DNA of 64,000 bases from Chitinophagales bacterium (GCA_017303395.1 JAFLBN010000001.1:248001-312000), one strand, 5' to 3'. Shown: positions 1 through 7,392, counted from the stretch's first letter. Notes: a model not told the origin generated them from the letters alone. Numbers and translations are program-made.

Positions 1-669
1 CTCTGCTACCGATAACATTCCACCTGTACCACAAGCAGGATCGTATAGCGTTTTTACAATTCCCTCTTTAGTAAGTATGTCTCTATCTTCAATAAATAAC
101 ACATTTACCATTAGCCGTATTACTTCTCTAGGGGTAAAATGCTCTCCGGCTGTTTCGTTAGATTGTTCAGCGAATCTTCTAATAAGTTCCTCAAACACAT
201 AGCCCATTTCCATCGATTCCATGCCTTTAAGGTCAATCTCTTTAAAGGCTTTTACTACTTTGAAGAGTATATCGGACTTGGGGTCGTCCATACGGTCAAT
301 CTGATCATCAAAATTGAAATATTCGAGTATTTCTCTGGCACTAGCAGAAAACCCGTTAATGTAGTTCCTTAGGTTGATGGCAATATTGTCTGCATCAGCT
401 ATCAGCTTTTCAAAATCAAACTCACTACGATTATGAAAATTATGTCCTGCAACTTTATTAAGTGCAATGTCTTTTGCTGATTCTTTGAAATCTTTTACTT
501 TGGGCAAGTATTTCAATACCTTTTCTTTGGTATCTGCAAGTTCACAGTCTAACCTTCTCAAAACAGTCATTGGAAGTATTACTTTACCATAGTCAGACTG
601 TTTGTAATCTCCTCTCAATAAATTGGCTACTTCCCATATTAAGTCTGCCTTTTCTTTAAATCGTGTCAT
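1..669 (-). CDS. hsdM: Type I restriction-modification DNA methyltransferase, M subunit (partial, runs off left edge)
   Basis: Reading the minus strand from the ATG at 669 gives an uninterrupted 223-codon frame to the window edge. It begins MTRFKEKADLIWEVANLLRG, the HsdM N-terminal helical domain. Near residues 185-195 it has GEHFTPREVI, and near 209-218 DPACGTGGML, the S-adenosylmethionine-binding motif I of N6-adenine methylases. The catalytic NPPY/F motif would lie to the left, outside the window. HsdM methylates adenine in type I systems together with HsdS and protects against HsdR. The gene is A+T rich and lies in the presumed island next to the recombinase at 2737. I cannot see whether hsdS and hsdR follow. 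Confidence 0.93.
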   Translation of the reverse strand, partial: MTRFKEKADLIWEVANLLRGDYKQSDYGKVILPMTVLRRLDCELADTKEKVLKYLPKVKDFKESAKDIALNKVAGHNFHNRSEFDFEKLIADADNIAINLRNYINGFSASAREILEYFNFDDQIDRMDDPKSDILFKVVKAFKEIDLKGMESMEMGYVFEELIRRFAEQSNETAGEHFTPREVIRLMVNVLFIEDRDILTKEGIVKTLYDPACGTGGMLSVAE

Positions 670-875
670 GAGTAAAATTTATAGATATCCTATTGCACCT
701 CAAAAGAAATAAAAATATAGGAGAAATGTATGTAATAGGCTCTTTGAAAATCGCCTGTTCACACAACGGATATTTAAAAATGGAAATTCTATTACTAATC
801 CTAACTACCACTAAGCGTGATAATGCTATATATTGTATATGTATGGTGGAATGTCAAAACTAACTCCATATTATA

Positions 876-908
876 AAAAAGAGGGAGATTAGTCTCCCCC
901 CCTTTTTG
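876..908 (-). terminator. Rho-independent terminator after the small secreted-protein gene
   Basis: Arms GGGAGA (883-888) and TCTCCC (893-898) form a hairpin. On the minus strand it is followed by a T run, 70-100 bases past the stop codon at 977. Apart from this hairpin, the roughly 300-base gap between hsdM and the 977 gene shows nothing I recognise beyond an A+T-rich leader. Confidence 0.65.
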
Positions 909-976
909 TATGCAGATACAACTATCCATATTCTATACTTCGATTTCGATAAAACTAATTCATTATATCGCTCATT

Positions 977-1456
977 TTATCTTTGGGGAACTTTACTATT
1001 TGCATTATCTCTATAATACTGGTATTTCAATTTCTTTGCATAGTTTTTATATTCCAAAAGAGTATTTCTTATTGAATTATATATGTTATAGTCGCTATAA
1101 TCTGGTCTCTGTTTCGCAACTCTCTGAAGATATTCATTAACTACATTAGATAATGCAGTAGCAGATTCTGGAGCTAATTCATCCAACTCATTTATTTCTT
1201 CTGAAATATCATTAATAAGCTCTTGTAAAGCTGCATGATTTCGTTCAAATTTCTGTTGCTTTTCTCGCAACAATTCGCCGTACAAATTCACATCATATCT
1301 AGGTACATAAGGAGCAAATTGATTATTATTATTTGCTGGTTCACTATAACCAACCTTTTCAGATGTACCAGTTTTAGAATCATACCTGTAATAATTTGTT
1401 TGTGCTAAGCTTTGTATACTTATAATTAATGCAATTGTTAAACCTACATATTTCAT
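977..1456 (-). CDS. Small secreted or periplasmic protein of unknown function
   Basis: 159 residues from the ATG at 1456; an upstream in-frame start at 1465 adds only three residues before the signal peptide. The N terminus (MKYVGLTIALIISIQSLAQ) is a short positive segment, a hydrophobic core and a likely signal peptidase site. The mature part has a polar Asn-rich stretch, then a Glu/Lys/Gln-rich region around residues 60-120 that looks helical or coiled-coil. No family is recognised. It is divergent from the XRE regulator at 1530 and shares an intergenic region holding an inverted repeat (1480-1497). Its location in the island suggests an accessory cargo gene. Confidence 0.75.
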   Translation of the reverse strand: MKYVGLTIALIISIQSLAQTNYYRYDSKTGTSEKVGYSEPANNNNQFAPYVPRYDVNLYGELLREKQQKFERNHAALQELINDISEEINELDELAPESATALSNVVNEYLQRVAKQRPDYSDYNIYNSIRNTLLEYKNYAKKLKYQYYRDNANSKVPQR

Positions 1457-1479
1457 AGCTATCATTTTAAAATTTAAAA

Positions 1480-1497
1480 TTAGGCATATTTGCCTAA
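1480..1497. promoter_or_regulatory. Inverted repeat over the -7 box of the XRE gene (probable operator)
   Basis: TTAGGCA (1480-1486) and TGCCTAA (1491-1497) are perfect 7-base arms around four bases. The centre contains CATATTTG (1485-1492), a Bacteroidota-like -7 element pointing toward the GTG at 1530. A palindrome covering the promoter of a helix-turn-helix gene is the usual layout of an autorepressed XRE gene. Regulator binding is inference. Confidence 0.5.
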
Positions 1498-1529
1498 AGG
1501 TGTCTGTTTTTAAGTTCTGACTTTGCTAC

Positions 1530-1769
1530 GTGGCAAAGCAGAAAAATTATAAAGCTGAAGAAGCCTTAAAACTTATTGGTGAAAGAATAAGGACAATAAG
1601 GAAAGAGAAAAAGCTCTCTCAAGAAGAGCTAGCAAACCTATGCGATATAGAATTAAGTCAAATTAACAGAATTGAATTAGGTAAGATAAATACCAGTATT
1701 TCACATCTACTGCTCATTGCGAAAACATTAGAAGTACCTCCAGAGGATTTAATAAAAAATGTTATATAA
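1530..1769 (+). CDS. XRE-family helix-turn-helix transcriptional regulator
   Basis: 79 residues with a single HTH_3/Cro-C1 domain: GERIRTIRKEKKLSQEELANL followed by the recognition-helix region around QINRIELGK, and a typical end (LLLIAKTLEVPPEDL). There is no effector domain, so it is a minimal DNA-binding protein. The start is GTG at 1530; I see no in-frame ATG early enough to keep the domain. It diverges from the small secreted-protein gene. The palindrome at 1480-1497 over its promoter suggests autoregulation. In an integrated island such a protein often controls element genes or restriction-modification expression; which one applies here is not shown by the sequence. Confidence 0.88.
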   Translation: MAKQKNYKAEEALKLIGERIRTIRKEKKLSQEELANLCDIELSQINRIELGKINTSISHLLLIAKTLEVPPEDLIKNVI

Positions 1770-1836
1770 TACTGATTCGGGATATACAGATTTAACTTTT
1801 TTTATTAAATAATTATTTAAAATACATTCATAATTA

Positions 1837-1868
1837 TTTGGTTATTAATAAAATAAGACGTATATTTG
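1837..1868 (+). promoter_or_regulatory. Bacteroidota-type promoter for the structured RNA/HNH unit
   Basis: TTTG at 1837-1840 and TATATTTG at 1861-1868 are separated by 20 bases, matching the TTTG/TAnnTTTG consensus of the Bacteroidota primary sigma factor. Transcription would start near 1873-1877, just before the first predicted RNA helix at 1887. Confidence 0.65.
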
Positions 1869-1873
1869 CGTCT

Positions 1874-2119
1874 ATTTTATTTTATAGCACTCCCTTCCCA
1901 AGGGAATCAGCCTAGATGGCTCCAAAGAGTAGTTATAGGTTCAGAAGTCGGGTGGTAGCACACCTCTAAAACGAGGAAACATAGTGTGAGATGTCCCCGA
2001 TAGTGCAAAAAAATCAACGATATAAAGTAGAGGTCATAAATCTAGGGTGAAATAAAGGGATTTATGAGTAGGTGTAAAGCTATTATAGCTGACGTACGGC
2101 TCACGGAAATTTGTTGATA
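1874..2119 (+). ncRNA. Candidate structured RNA upstream of an HNH endonuclease gene
   Basis: About 245 nt with no plausible ORF but many complementary segments. One domain is closed by GCACT (1887-1891) with AGTGC (2002-2006). Inside it TCGGG (1948-1952) pairs with CCCGA (1996-2000), CACAC (1959-1963) with GTGTG (1984-1988), and CCTC with GAGG (1973-1976). A second domain is closed by ATCAAC (2013-2018) with GTTGAT (2113-2118) and contains CATAAATC (2035-2042) with GATTTATG (2059-2066). A good promoter precedes it and the HNH gene follows within about 70 nt. HEARO-like (omega-RNA) RNAs and self-splicing introns are the known RNAs found next to HNH genes. I could not match it to group II domain V or to the group I P7/S core. 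The pairings are seen; RNA identity and exact ends are inference. Confidence 0.55.
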
Positions 2120-2189
2120 AAGGAGAAGAACAAATCTCTATCTATGGGGATTGGTGTATCTAATTGATAACAGTGAAAATGAAACGTGT

Positions 2190-2720
2190 ATGCAAATAAA
2201 AACAATAGAATCTTACGATGGTCTGTACCAAATAAGTGATAATGGCCTAGTTATTAGCTGTCCGAGATACCTTACTGACATATCTGGTAGAATACGATTT
2301 ACTAAAGGCGGAACACTTACACCTAAAACACATCCTGATGGATATTACTTTGTAAGTCTCTCAAAAGATGGTATTGCTACTAACAAATACATCCATCGTT
2401 TAGTGGCTGAAGCATTTATTCCTAACCCAGAATGTAAGCCAATTGTAAATCATATAAATGGTGTAAAAACTGACAATACAGTTGAAAACTTAGAGTGGGT
2501 TACAATATCTGAAAATGTAAATCATGCTTATACGATTGGACTATCAACAAATATTGGAGCAACTCATAAAAATGCTAAAACTATAACTGATTCATGCACA
2601 GGAAAACAATATCATTCCATAAAAGATGCTTCTGAACAACTGTGTATAAACTATAGTAGTTTGCGAAATATGCTATGTGGAGCAAATAGAAATACGACTT
2701 GTCTGCAATATTCTTATTAA
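2190..2720 (+). CDS. HNH endonuclease with NUMOD4 and NUMOD1-like motifs (homing-endonuclease type)
   Basis: 176 residues from the ATG at 2190; a TTG at 2151 would add 13 residues of no domain value. The N-terminal part (IESYDGLYQISDNGLV) is the NUMOD4 DNA-binding motif. The centre (IHRLVAEAFIPNP, then VNHINGVKTDN and NLEWVTISENVNHA) is the HNH_3 nuclease core with the Asn-His pair and the NLEWVT signature. The C-terminal part (SIKDASEQLCINYSSLRNMLCG) resembles the NUMOD1 helix-turn-helix. The best-known relatives are group I intron homing endonucleases such as I-HmuI of phage SPO1. It is not IscB or IsrB: no RuvC or bridge-helix segment is present. It directly follows the candidate structured RNA. 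Confidence 0.85.
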   Translation: MQIKTIESYDGLYQISDNGLVISCPRYLTDISGRIRFTKGGTLTPKTHPDGYYFVSLSKDGIATNKYIHRLVAEAFIPNPECKPIVNHINGVKTDNTVENLEWVTISENVNHAYTIGLSTNIGATHKNAKTITDSCTGKQYHSIKDASEQLCINYSSLRNMLCGANRNTTCLQYSY

Positions 2721-2722
2721 TA

Positions 2723-2747
2723 AAAGAGGGTAAATACTACCCTCTTT
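2723..2747. terminator. Bidirectional terminator between HNH and recombinase genes
   Basis: AGAGGGTA (2725-2732) and TACCCTCT (2738-2745) form a hairpin flanked by A and T runs. It lies between convergent genes and overlaps the recombinase stop codon. Confidence 0.7.
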
Positions 2748-3993
2748 CTTGTACAAATACAGCATTAACCACTTCTACTACCATTGCATCGATTACCTGA
2801 TTATCGTAGTTATCCAGGTAAATACCAGTAACCCTATTCCCGTATTCATGTCCTAAAGCTTCTGCAATTAAATCTTTGGAATATCCTAGCTGCCTTGCGA
2901 TGTTTGCAAAAGTATATCTAGCATAATAGGTACTGATACTTTTGGAAATTTTACAATCTGCAGCAATCTTTTTCAAATACTGATTACACGTTTTCACGGC
3001 TTGCTTGGTATCATTTTTAGACTTTACAGGAGAGCCTACTTTTTGTAAAACAGGTAAAAGGTAATTTGACTTACCTGAATAATAGCTGATTATCTCTGAT
3101 GCCCTGGAATTAATTGCAATACTGTAGATTTTACCCGTTTTACTTCTCCTGAACACTATCCTACCATCAATGATATTTTGTCGTTCCAGCTTCAACATAT
3201 CGGCAAAATTTATTCCTATTAAACAAAAAGATAAAAGGAAGTAATTACGCCAATGCCATATTGGAGAATCTATCCGCAAACCCAAACTAACAATTGATTG
3301 CATTTCCTTGATTGTTAGGCTTCTACTGATAGTCTTTTCCTGTTTTATTTTAAATCCCCTAAATGGGTAATTATTGGCCGAAGCTATACCCTCTTTTATT
3401 GCTCTGTTATAAATTGCCCTTATTGTTCGTAAATACAAAGACACTGTATTCACTTTTATACCAGACGAAAGCATATAGGCATTAAAATCCACTACTTTCT
3501 GGTAGGTAAAAGCAGTAAAGCTTAAATGATCAGTGCCTGCATATTCCCTTAGTTTATTGATAGAGTTATTGTAAACCATAGCATTTCCTACATTACCCGA
3601 TTTGTTTAATAGCTCAATTTGTGTTCTACCATACTTTATGATTGATTGGCTTACAGCTTTATTGACATGATTGGCAGTTGGCTTTAGTTTATTGAACACC
3701 TCCTCCAAATCAATACTACTTTCATTCAATTCAGCTAACAGGAGTATCTTTTTAAGTTTGTTTCTGGTACTGATAATTTTTGAATTAATCGGCTCATGTC
3801 CTGAAAACGAGGGTAGAACCATTTGAAGTTCATCGCTCCAAAAGTTGCTATTTATTTGTTCTCCTAATGAATACTCCCTATACCGCCCTGAAGTGTAAAT
3901 CCTAAGTACAATTGAATACTCGTTACTCGTGCTTTTTCTACGCTGATTTAAAAGGAATTTGTATGTGATTCCCATGCTTTTAAAAGTTTGCAT
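2737..3993 (-). CDS. Tyrosine recombinase / phage-type integrase (Bacteroidota type)
   Basis: About 418 residues from ATG 3993; GTG 4002 adds three. It has an arm-DNA-binding N-terminal region (YSIVLRIYTSGRYREYSLG), a SAM-like core-binding domain around residues 120-210, and a catalytic domain from about 225. Visible catalytic residues are the beta-strand Lys (SKTGKIYSI), box II Arg (YYARYTFAN), His (ALGHE) and nucleophile Tyr (TGIYLDNY). The box I Arg expected in the RG[MI] segment is absent: the sequence is FCLIGINFADM. IntDOT of the conjugative transposon CTnDOT is also known to lack this Arg. The gene sits beside tRNA-Val with the tRNA 3' end facing it, typical of an island that inserted at a tRNA gene. 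Its start region overlaps an 18-bp palindrome. Confidence 0.9.
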   Translation of the reverse strand: MQTFKSMGITYKFLLNQRRKSTSNEYSIVLRIYTSGRYREYSLGEQINSNFWSDELQMVLPSFSGHEPINSKIISTRNKLKKILLLAELNESSIDLEEVFNKLKPTANHVNKAVSQSIIKYGRTQIELLNKSGNVGNAMVYNNSINKLREYAGTDHLSFTAFTYQKVVDFNAYMLSSGIKVNTVSLYLRTIRAIYNRAIKEGIASANNYPFRGFKIKQEKTISRSLTIKEMQSIVSLGLRIDSPIWHWRNYFLLSFCLIGINFADMLKLERQNIIDGRIVFRRSKTGKIYSIAINSRASEIISYYSGKSNYLLPVLQKVGSPVKSKNDTKQAVKTCNQYLKKIAADCKISKSISTYYARYTFANIARQLGYSKDLIAEALGHEYGNRVTGIYLDNYDNQVIDAMVVEVVNAVFVQERG

Positions 3994-4000
3994 GAGGTCC

Positions 4001-4029
4001 ACTTGAACATGTTCAAGTAATGTTCAAGT
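4001..4029. repeat. Perfect 18-bp palindrome plus third half-site at the recombinase start
   Basis: ACTTGAACATGTTCAAGT (4001-4018) equals its own reverse complement, and TGTTCAAGT recurs at 4021-4029. The three 9-bp half-sites lie over the translation start and presumed promoter of the recombinase. This suggests an autoregulatory operator or a recombinase arm site. Confidence 0.6.
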
Positions 4030-4086
4030 AAAAAGGGTGTTTTTACCCATTTTTACGACTTACTGGCAGAAATGAAATTAAAAGTA

Positions 4087-4129
4087 AAATCCTCCGAAAG
4101 TCTTTACTGTATTGACTCTTGGAGGATTT
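4087..4129 (-). terminator. Hairpin downstream of tRNA-Val, possible terminator
   Basis: AAATCCTCC (4087-4095) and GGAGGATTT (4121-4129) are perfect 9-base arms; the long loop holds a weaker AGTC/GACT pairing. It lies just past the 3' end of tRNA-Val on the minus strand. It could equally be part of the island junction. Confidence 0.45.
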
Positions 4130-4136
4130 CATTCTG

Positions 4137-4211
4137 TGGAAGCACACGGGATCGAACCGCGGACCCCCTGCTTGTAAGGCAGGTGCTCTGAACCAGCTGA
4201 GCTATGCTTCC
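4137..4211 (-). tRNA. tRNA-Val (anticodon TAC)
   Basis: Minus-strand cloverleaf: acceptor GGAAGCA/TGCTTCC with discriminator A, D arm beginning TAGCTCAG, anticodon loop CTTACAA, T arm CGCGG-TTCGATC-CCGTG. CCA is not encoded. Its 3' end faces the recombinase gene, so it is the likely island attachment locus. Confidence 0.93.
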
Positions 4212-4366
4212 TTACTGTGTTCCCTTGCTCGGAAACGGAGTGCAAATATAGAGACGAAATTTGTTTCTCCAAAACCTTTTTCAAAGAATTTTTATCATTA
4301 TATATTTTCAATCCGCTGTATTGCTTTACTGTTTAGTATTTTCGCAGCTTAATTACAATTATCCGT

Positions 4367-5185
4367 ATGCAAACACAGTGGCAAGAAATGATTGAAGCGG
4401 CTTATCAAAACCGCGAATTACTGAAAGACGAAAAATATAAAGATGCCGTAAGGGCTGTAATAGAAGAGGTAGACAAGGGTCGTCTGCGTGTTGCATCTCC
4501 GTCAGATAATGGCTGGGTAGTAAACCAATGGGTTAAGCAAGCCATTCTGTTATACTTTGGCATTCAGCCTATGCAAACATGGACAATGGAGCCGTTTGAA
4601 TTTTATGATAAAATGCTGCTGAAGAAAGACTATGCAGGGCTTGGTGTGCGCGCAGTACCACATGCTGTTGCTCGTTATGGTGCATACATTGCAAAGAATG
4701 TAGTCCTGATGCCATCTTATGTAAATATAGGTGCGTTTGTAGATGAAGGCACGATGGTTGACACATGGGCTACAGTGGGTTCTTGTGCACAAATAGGTAA
4801 GGGTGTACACCTTAGCGGTGGTGTTGGCATAGGTGGTGTACTGGAACCACTGCAGGCATCTCCTGTAGTTATTGAAGATGGTTGCTTCATTGGTTCGCGT
4901 TGTATAGTGGTAGAGGGTGTGATTGTAGAAAAAGAAGCCGTATTGGGTGCAAACGTTGTGCTGACCCAATCAACAAAGATCATCGATGTTAGCGGTAGCG
5001 AACCTGTTGAATACAAAGGCCGTGTACCTGCTCGCAGTGTAGTAATCCCGGGCAGCTATACAAAGAAATTCCCTGCTGGCGAATATCAGGTTAGCTGTGC
5101 ATTGATAATAGGTCAACGTAAAGCATCTACAGATTTGAAAACTAGCCTGAACGACGCCCTGCGCGAGTTTAACGTTTCTGTATAA
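4367..5185 (+). CDS. dapD: 2,3,4,5-tetrahydropyridine-2,6-dicarboxylate N-succinyltransferase
   Basis: 272 residues, the usual DapD length. The enzyme transfers succinyl from succinyl-CoA to tetrahydrodipicolinate in the succinylase branch of lysine and meso-diaminopimelate synthesis. The N-terminal helical region is followed by a left-handed beta-helix of hexapeptide repeats (VLMPSYVNIGAFVDEGTMVD, then IGKGVHLSGGVGIGGVL). The C-terminal SRCIVVEGVIVEKEAVLGAN segment and RSVVIPGS are typical. It begins downstream of tRNA-Val on the opposite strand, and the MscS gene follows after 23 bases, suggesting co-transcription up to the terminator at 6417. Cytoplasmic. Confidence 0.95.
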   Translation: MQTQWQEMIEAAYQNRELLKDEKYKDAVRAVIEEVDKGRLRVASPSDNGWVVNQWVKQAILLYFGIQPMQTWTMEPFEFYDKMLLKKDYAGLGVRAVPHAVARYGAYIAKNVVLMPSYVNIGAFVDEGTMVDTWATVGSCAQIGKGVHLSGGVGIGGVLEPLQASPVVIEDGCFIGSRCIVVEGVIVEKEAVLGANVVLTQSTKIIDVSGSEPVEYKGRVPARSVVIPGSYTKKFPAGEYQVSCALIIGQRKASTDLKTSLNDALREFNVSV

Positions 5186-5208
5186 TTATAACACCGAAAT
5201 TAGCCACG

Positions 5209-6399
5209 ATGAATTTTGCACTATTTGCTATCAACTGGCAAAGCCTTGAATCTAAAATAGGCGGAGAGAAAATATCGAACCTGTTGTGGTGTGCAGGTAT
5301 CATTGTGGCTACTTTGCTTGCCAAAAAAACACTGGCTCGCTTTATAGCTCGTGGCATATCTTCTGTCACCAACAGGTTTACAGACAAAAAACATGGCAAT
5401 ACATTTTGCCAACTGATACAAAGCCCGTTAGAGTCTCTGCTGCAGGTTGGCTTCTTCTATATTGCCATCAATCAGCTAAATGGCTTGCTGAACAGTTTTT
5501 TGCTGCATCGTATGAACGACAAGCACGAGGAGCTGGCTATTCGTTTCAGCGATTTAGTTGACCATGTTTTTCTGTTCCTTGCCATACTGTTTGCCACAAT
5601 AGCCATTTCGCGCATACTTGATTTCATATTTCATGTACAACTGGACGATGCACATGAACGTGAGAACAAAGAGCGCCAACAACTATTGCCGATACTGAAA
5701 GACGTATTAAAAGTTGTGCTATGGACGATAGGTGCATTTTGGGTGCTCGGCACAGTATTTCATGTCAACATCCCTGCACTGATAACTGGCCTTGGTATTG
5801 GTGGTGTGGCTATAGCATTGGCCGCTAAAGAAAGTATTGAAAACCTGTTTGGCGCATTTACCATCCTTACCGATAAACCATTTCAGGTTGGTGATACTAT
5901 CAGGCTGGGCTCTGTGGAAGGTACTGTAGAACGTATTGGCTTCCGCAGTACACGCCTTCGCAGCCTCGATGGCTCTGCTATTACAATACCTAATAAAAAA
6001 CTGGTGTACGAGAATCTGGAGAACCTCACCAATCGTTATAACCGCAAAGTGAAACTAAACATAAGCCTTCGATATGGCATCAGTTTTTCTGCATTGCAGG
6101 TTTTGGTAAAAGACATACGCAGCTCTTTGCAAAACACACTATATGTTACAGAACCGATAGAAGTCCTTGCAGACGGATTTGGTGAAAATGTATTTCAATT
6201 GATTATCTCCTACTCACTGCCAGTACCACTGCCACAAGGAGCAACACTCAACGACATTAAGCATCAGATAAATATGGGTGTATATAGTGTACTTGCAAAA
6301 CACAATGCACTACCTGCTACTACAGATAGCACTTCATCTCCTACTGTTAACGAAGTATTGGAAGAGGAAAAAGACAATTCTCCAAAAGAAGAAGAATAA
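5209..6399 (+). CDS. MscS-family small-conductance mechanosensitive channel
   Basis: 396 residues. Several hydrophobic segments in the N-terminal half (roughly residues 20-40, 75-100, 115-140, 165-185) precede the conserved MscS core. The pore helix and beta-domain start are clear in NIPALITGLGIGGVAIALAAK and ENLFGAFTILTDKPFQVGDTI, followed by GTVERIGFRSTRLRSLDGS and the VYENLENLTNR linker. Such channels open under hypo-osmotic membrane tension. The long charged tail (EVLEEEKDNSPKEEE) is not needed for the fold. It lies 23 bases after dapD and is followed by a strong terminator. Inner membrane. Confidence 0.93.
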   Translation: MNFALFAINWQSLESKIGGEKISNLLWCAGIIVATLLAKKTLARFIARGISSVTNRFTDKKHGNTFCQLIQSPLESLLQVGFFYIAINQLNGLLNSFLLHRMNDKHEELAIRFSDLVDHVFLFLAILFATIAISRILDFIFHVQLDDAHERENKERQQLLPILKDVLKVVLWTIGAFWVLGTVFHVNIPALITGLGIGGVAIALAAKESIENLFGAFTILTDKPFQVGDTIRLGSVEGTVERIGFRSTRLRSLDGSAITIPNKKLVYENLENLTNRYNRKVKLNISLRYGISFSALQVLVKDIRSSLQNTLYVTEPIEVLADGFGENVFQLIISYSLPVPLPQGATLNDIKHQINMGVYSVLAKHNALPATTDSTSSPTVNEVLEEEKDNSPKEEE

Positions 6400-6416
6400 A
6401 TACTTAAAATATGCTG

Positions 6417-6450
6417 AAAGCCTGTATGGACAATCCATACAGGCTTTTTT
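6417..6450 (+). terminator. Rho-independent terminator after dapD-mscS
   Basis: AAAGCCTGTATGGA and TCCATACAGGCTTT form a long near-perfect stem with a 4-base loop, ending in a T run. Confidence 0.88.
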
Positions 6451-6473
6451 ATTGTACTTGTCTTTGGGCAGGT

Positions 6474-6561
6474 TTGTTAATCAGTCGTTAACCAGTTGCA
6501 AAGGCAGGGTTAACAAGTCTCGATTTTTTGGCAATAGGCCCTTTCCCGACGCATCTTTGTA
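6474..6561 (+). promoter_or_regulatory. Conserved 88-bp promoter module, copy A
   Basis: GTTAA at 6476, 6487 and 6509 with GCAAA at 6498 gives 11-bp phasing. ATTTTTTG follows at 6523-6530 and CGACGCATCTTTGTA at 6547-6561. The module aligns without gaps to 10193-10280 with 55 of 88 identical positions, concentrated in these blocks. TTTG and CATCTTTG, 21 bases apart, match the Bacteroidota -33/-7 layout. It drives the pilin-like gene at 6619. Confidence 0.75.
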
Positions 6562-6618
6562 TCACAATAACAAACAAACACAAACATTAATCAAATAACT
6601 CAAACAAATTCAAACAAA

Positions 6619-7167
6619 ATGAAAAAAGTATTCGCAATCGCAGCTCTGTCATTCGTAGGTATCGCAGCAAAAGCACAAGTTGCTTCTACAGCTACTCAAA
6701 CAGTTAACCTGAACCTGAGCAACGCAATCGAGTTGACATTCACTGGGTCTGGTACTGCTACCGGTGCAGCGGTTAACCTGGCTTTCAACACAGTTAACGA
6801 CTATGCAAACGGTGTTAGCTCTTCTAACCAGGAATTGAAAGTACGCTCTAACAAAAAATTCGGCGTAACTGTAAAAACTAACAATGCTAACTTCTCATAT
6901 ACAGGTTCTACAACGCCTGCTCCCGTAATGCCTGTATCTGGTGTTCTTGACCTGCGTGTTCCTGCAAACGCAACCGGTGGTGCTATCGCTTCTCCATTCA
7001 GCGCATCTAGCTATGCTGACCTGAGTGCAACTGCACAAAACCTGTTGACAAACTGTAACAACGGTGGTAACCAAACATTCAGCATCCAATACAATGCTAC
7101 ACCTGGTTTCGCTTACCCTGCAGGTACTTATACTGTAGATGTAGTTTACACTGCTACGCAACTGTAA
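6619..7167 (+). CDS. Secreted pilin-like / spore-coat-U-like beta protein (DUF4402-type)
   Basis: 182 residues with a clear signal peptide (MKKVFAIAALSFVGIAAKAQ). The mature protein is low in charge, rich in Thr, Ser, Asn and Ala, and built of predicted beta strands. The end, YPAGTYTVDVVYTATQL, resembles the final strand of DUF4402 or spore-coat-U pilin-like subunits (GxYxDxVxVTV). Such proteins form surface fibres by strand exchange in other bacteria; that role is inferred here. Codon use is unusually regular, suggesting high expression. The gene has its own promoter module and terminator, so it is monocistronic. The next gene encodes a large usher-like outer-membrane protein, which supports a surface-structure role. 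Family assignment is moderate. Confidence 0.8.
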   Translation: MKKVFAIAALSFVGIAAKAQVASTATQTVNLNLSNAIELTFTGSGTATGAAVNLAFNTVNDYANGVSSSNQELKVRSNKKFGVTVKTNNANFSYTGSTTPAPVMPVSGVLDLRVPANATGGAIASPFSASSYADLSATAQNLLTNCNNGGNQTFSIQYNATPGFAYPAGTYTVDVVYTATQL

Positions 7168-7198
7168 TCAATCAGTAAGATTTTCATAAGCATAATAA

Positions 7199-7236
7199 AA
7201 GATAAAGCGTCCCAGTAAGGACGCTTTATCTTATTT
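7199..7236 (+). terminator. Rho-independent terminator after the pilin-like gene
   Basis: GATAAAGCGTCC (7201-7212) and GGACGCTTTATC (7219-7230) form a perfect 12-bp stem with a 6-base loop, followed by T-rich sequence. Confidence 0.85.
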
Positions 7237-7392
7237 GGCTAAACTAACATCTATCTGAATGTATCAGCCTCAAACTCACCCCAATACGCAGTTTTTTGCG
7301 TATTTTGCCACGCAAGGAGGATACCTATGTTGTATGCAGCAGGTGCACCGAAGGTCACTACCTGTTTGTATCCAATGCACGCAGCAGTATTA

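Noticed and set aside
1870-2150. Group II intron in front of the HNH gene
   Set aside because: GTACGGCTC at 2094 recalls the end of domain V, but the matching GAGCCGTAC strand and a 5' GUGYG are missing, and no reverse transcriptase exists.
2190-2720. IscB/IsrB (OMEGA) nuclease
   Set aside because: Only NUMOD4, HNH and NUMOD1-like parts are present; no PLMP, RuvC or bridge helix. The RNA link is kept as a hypothesis only.
4119-4352. Short ORFs over tRNA-Val
   Set aside because: Both strands read through the tRNA; no coding signal.
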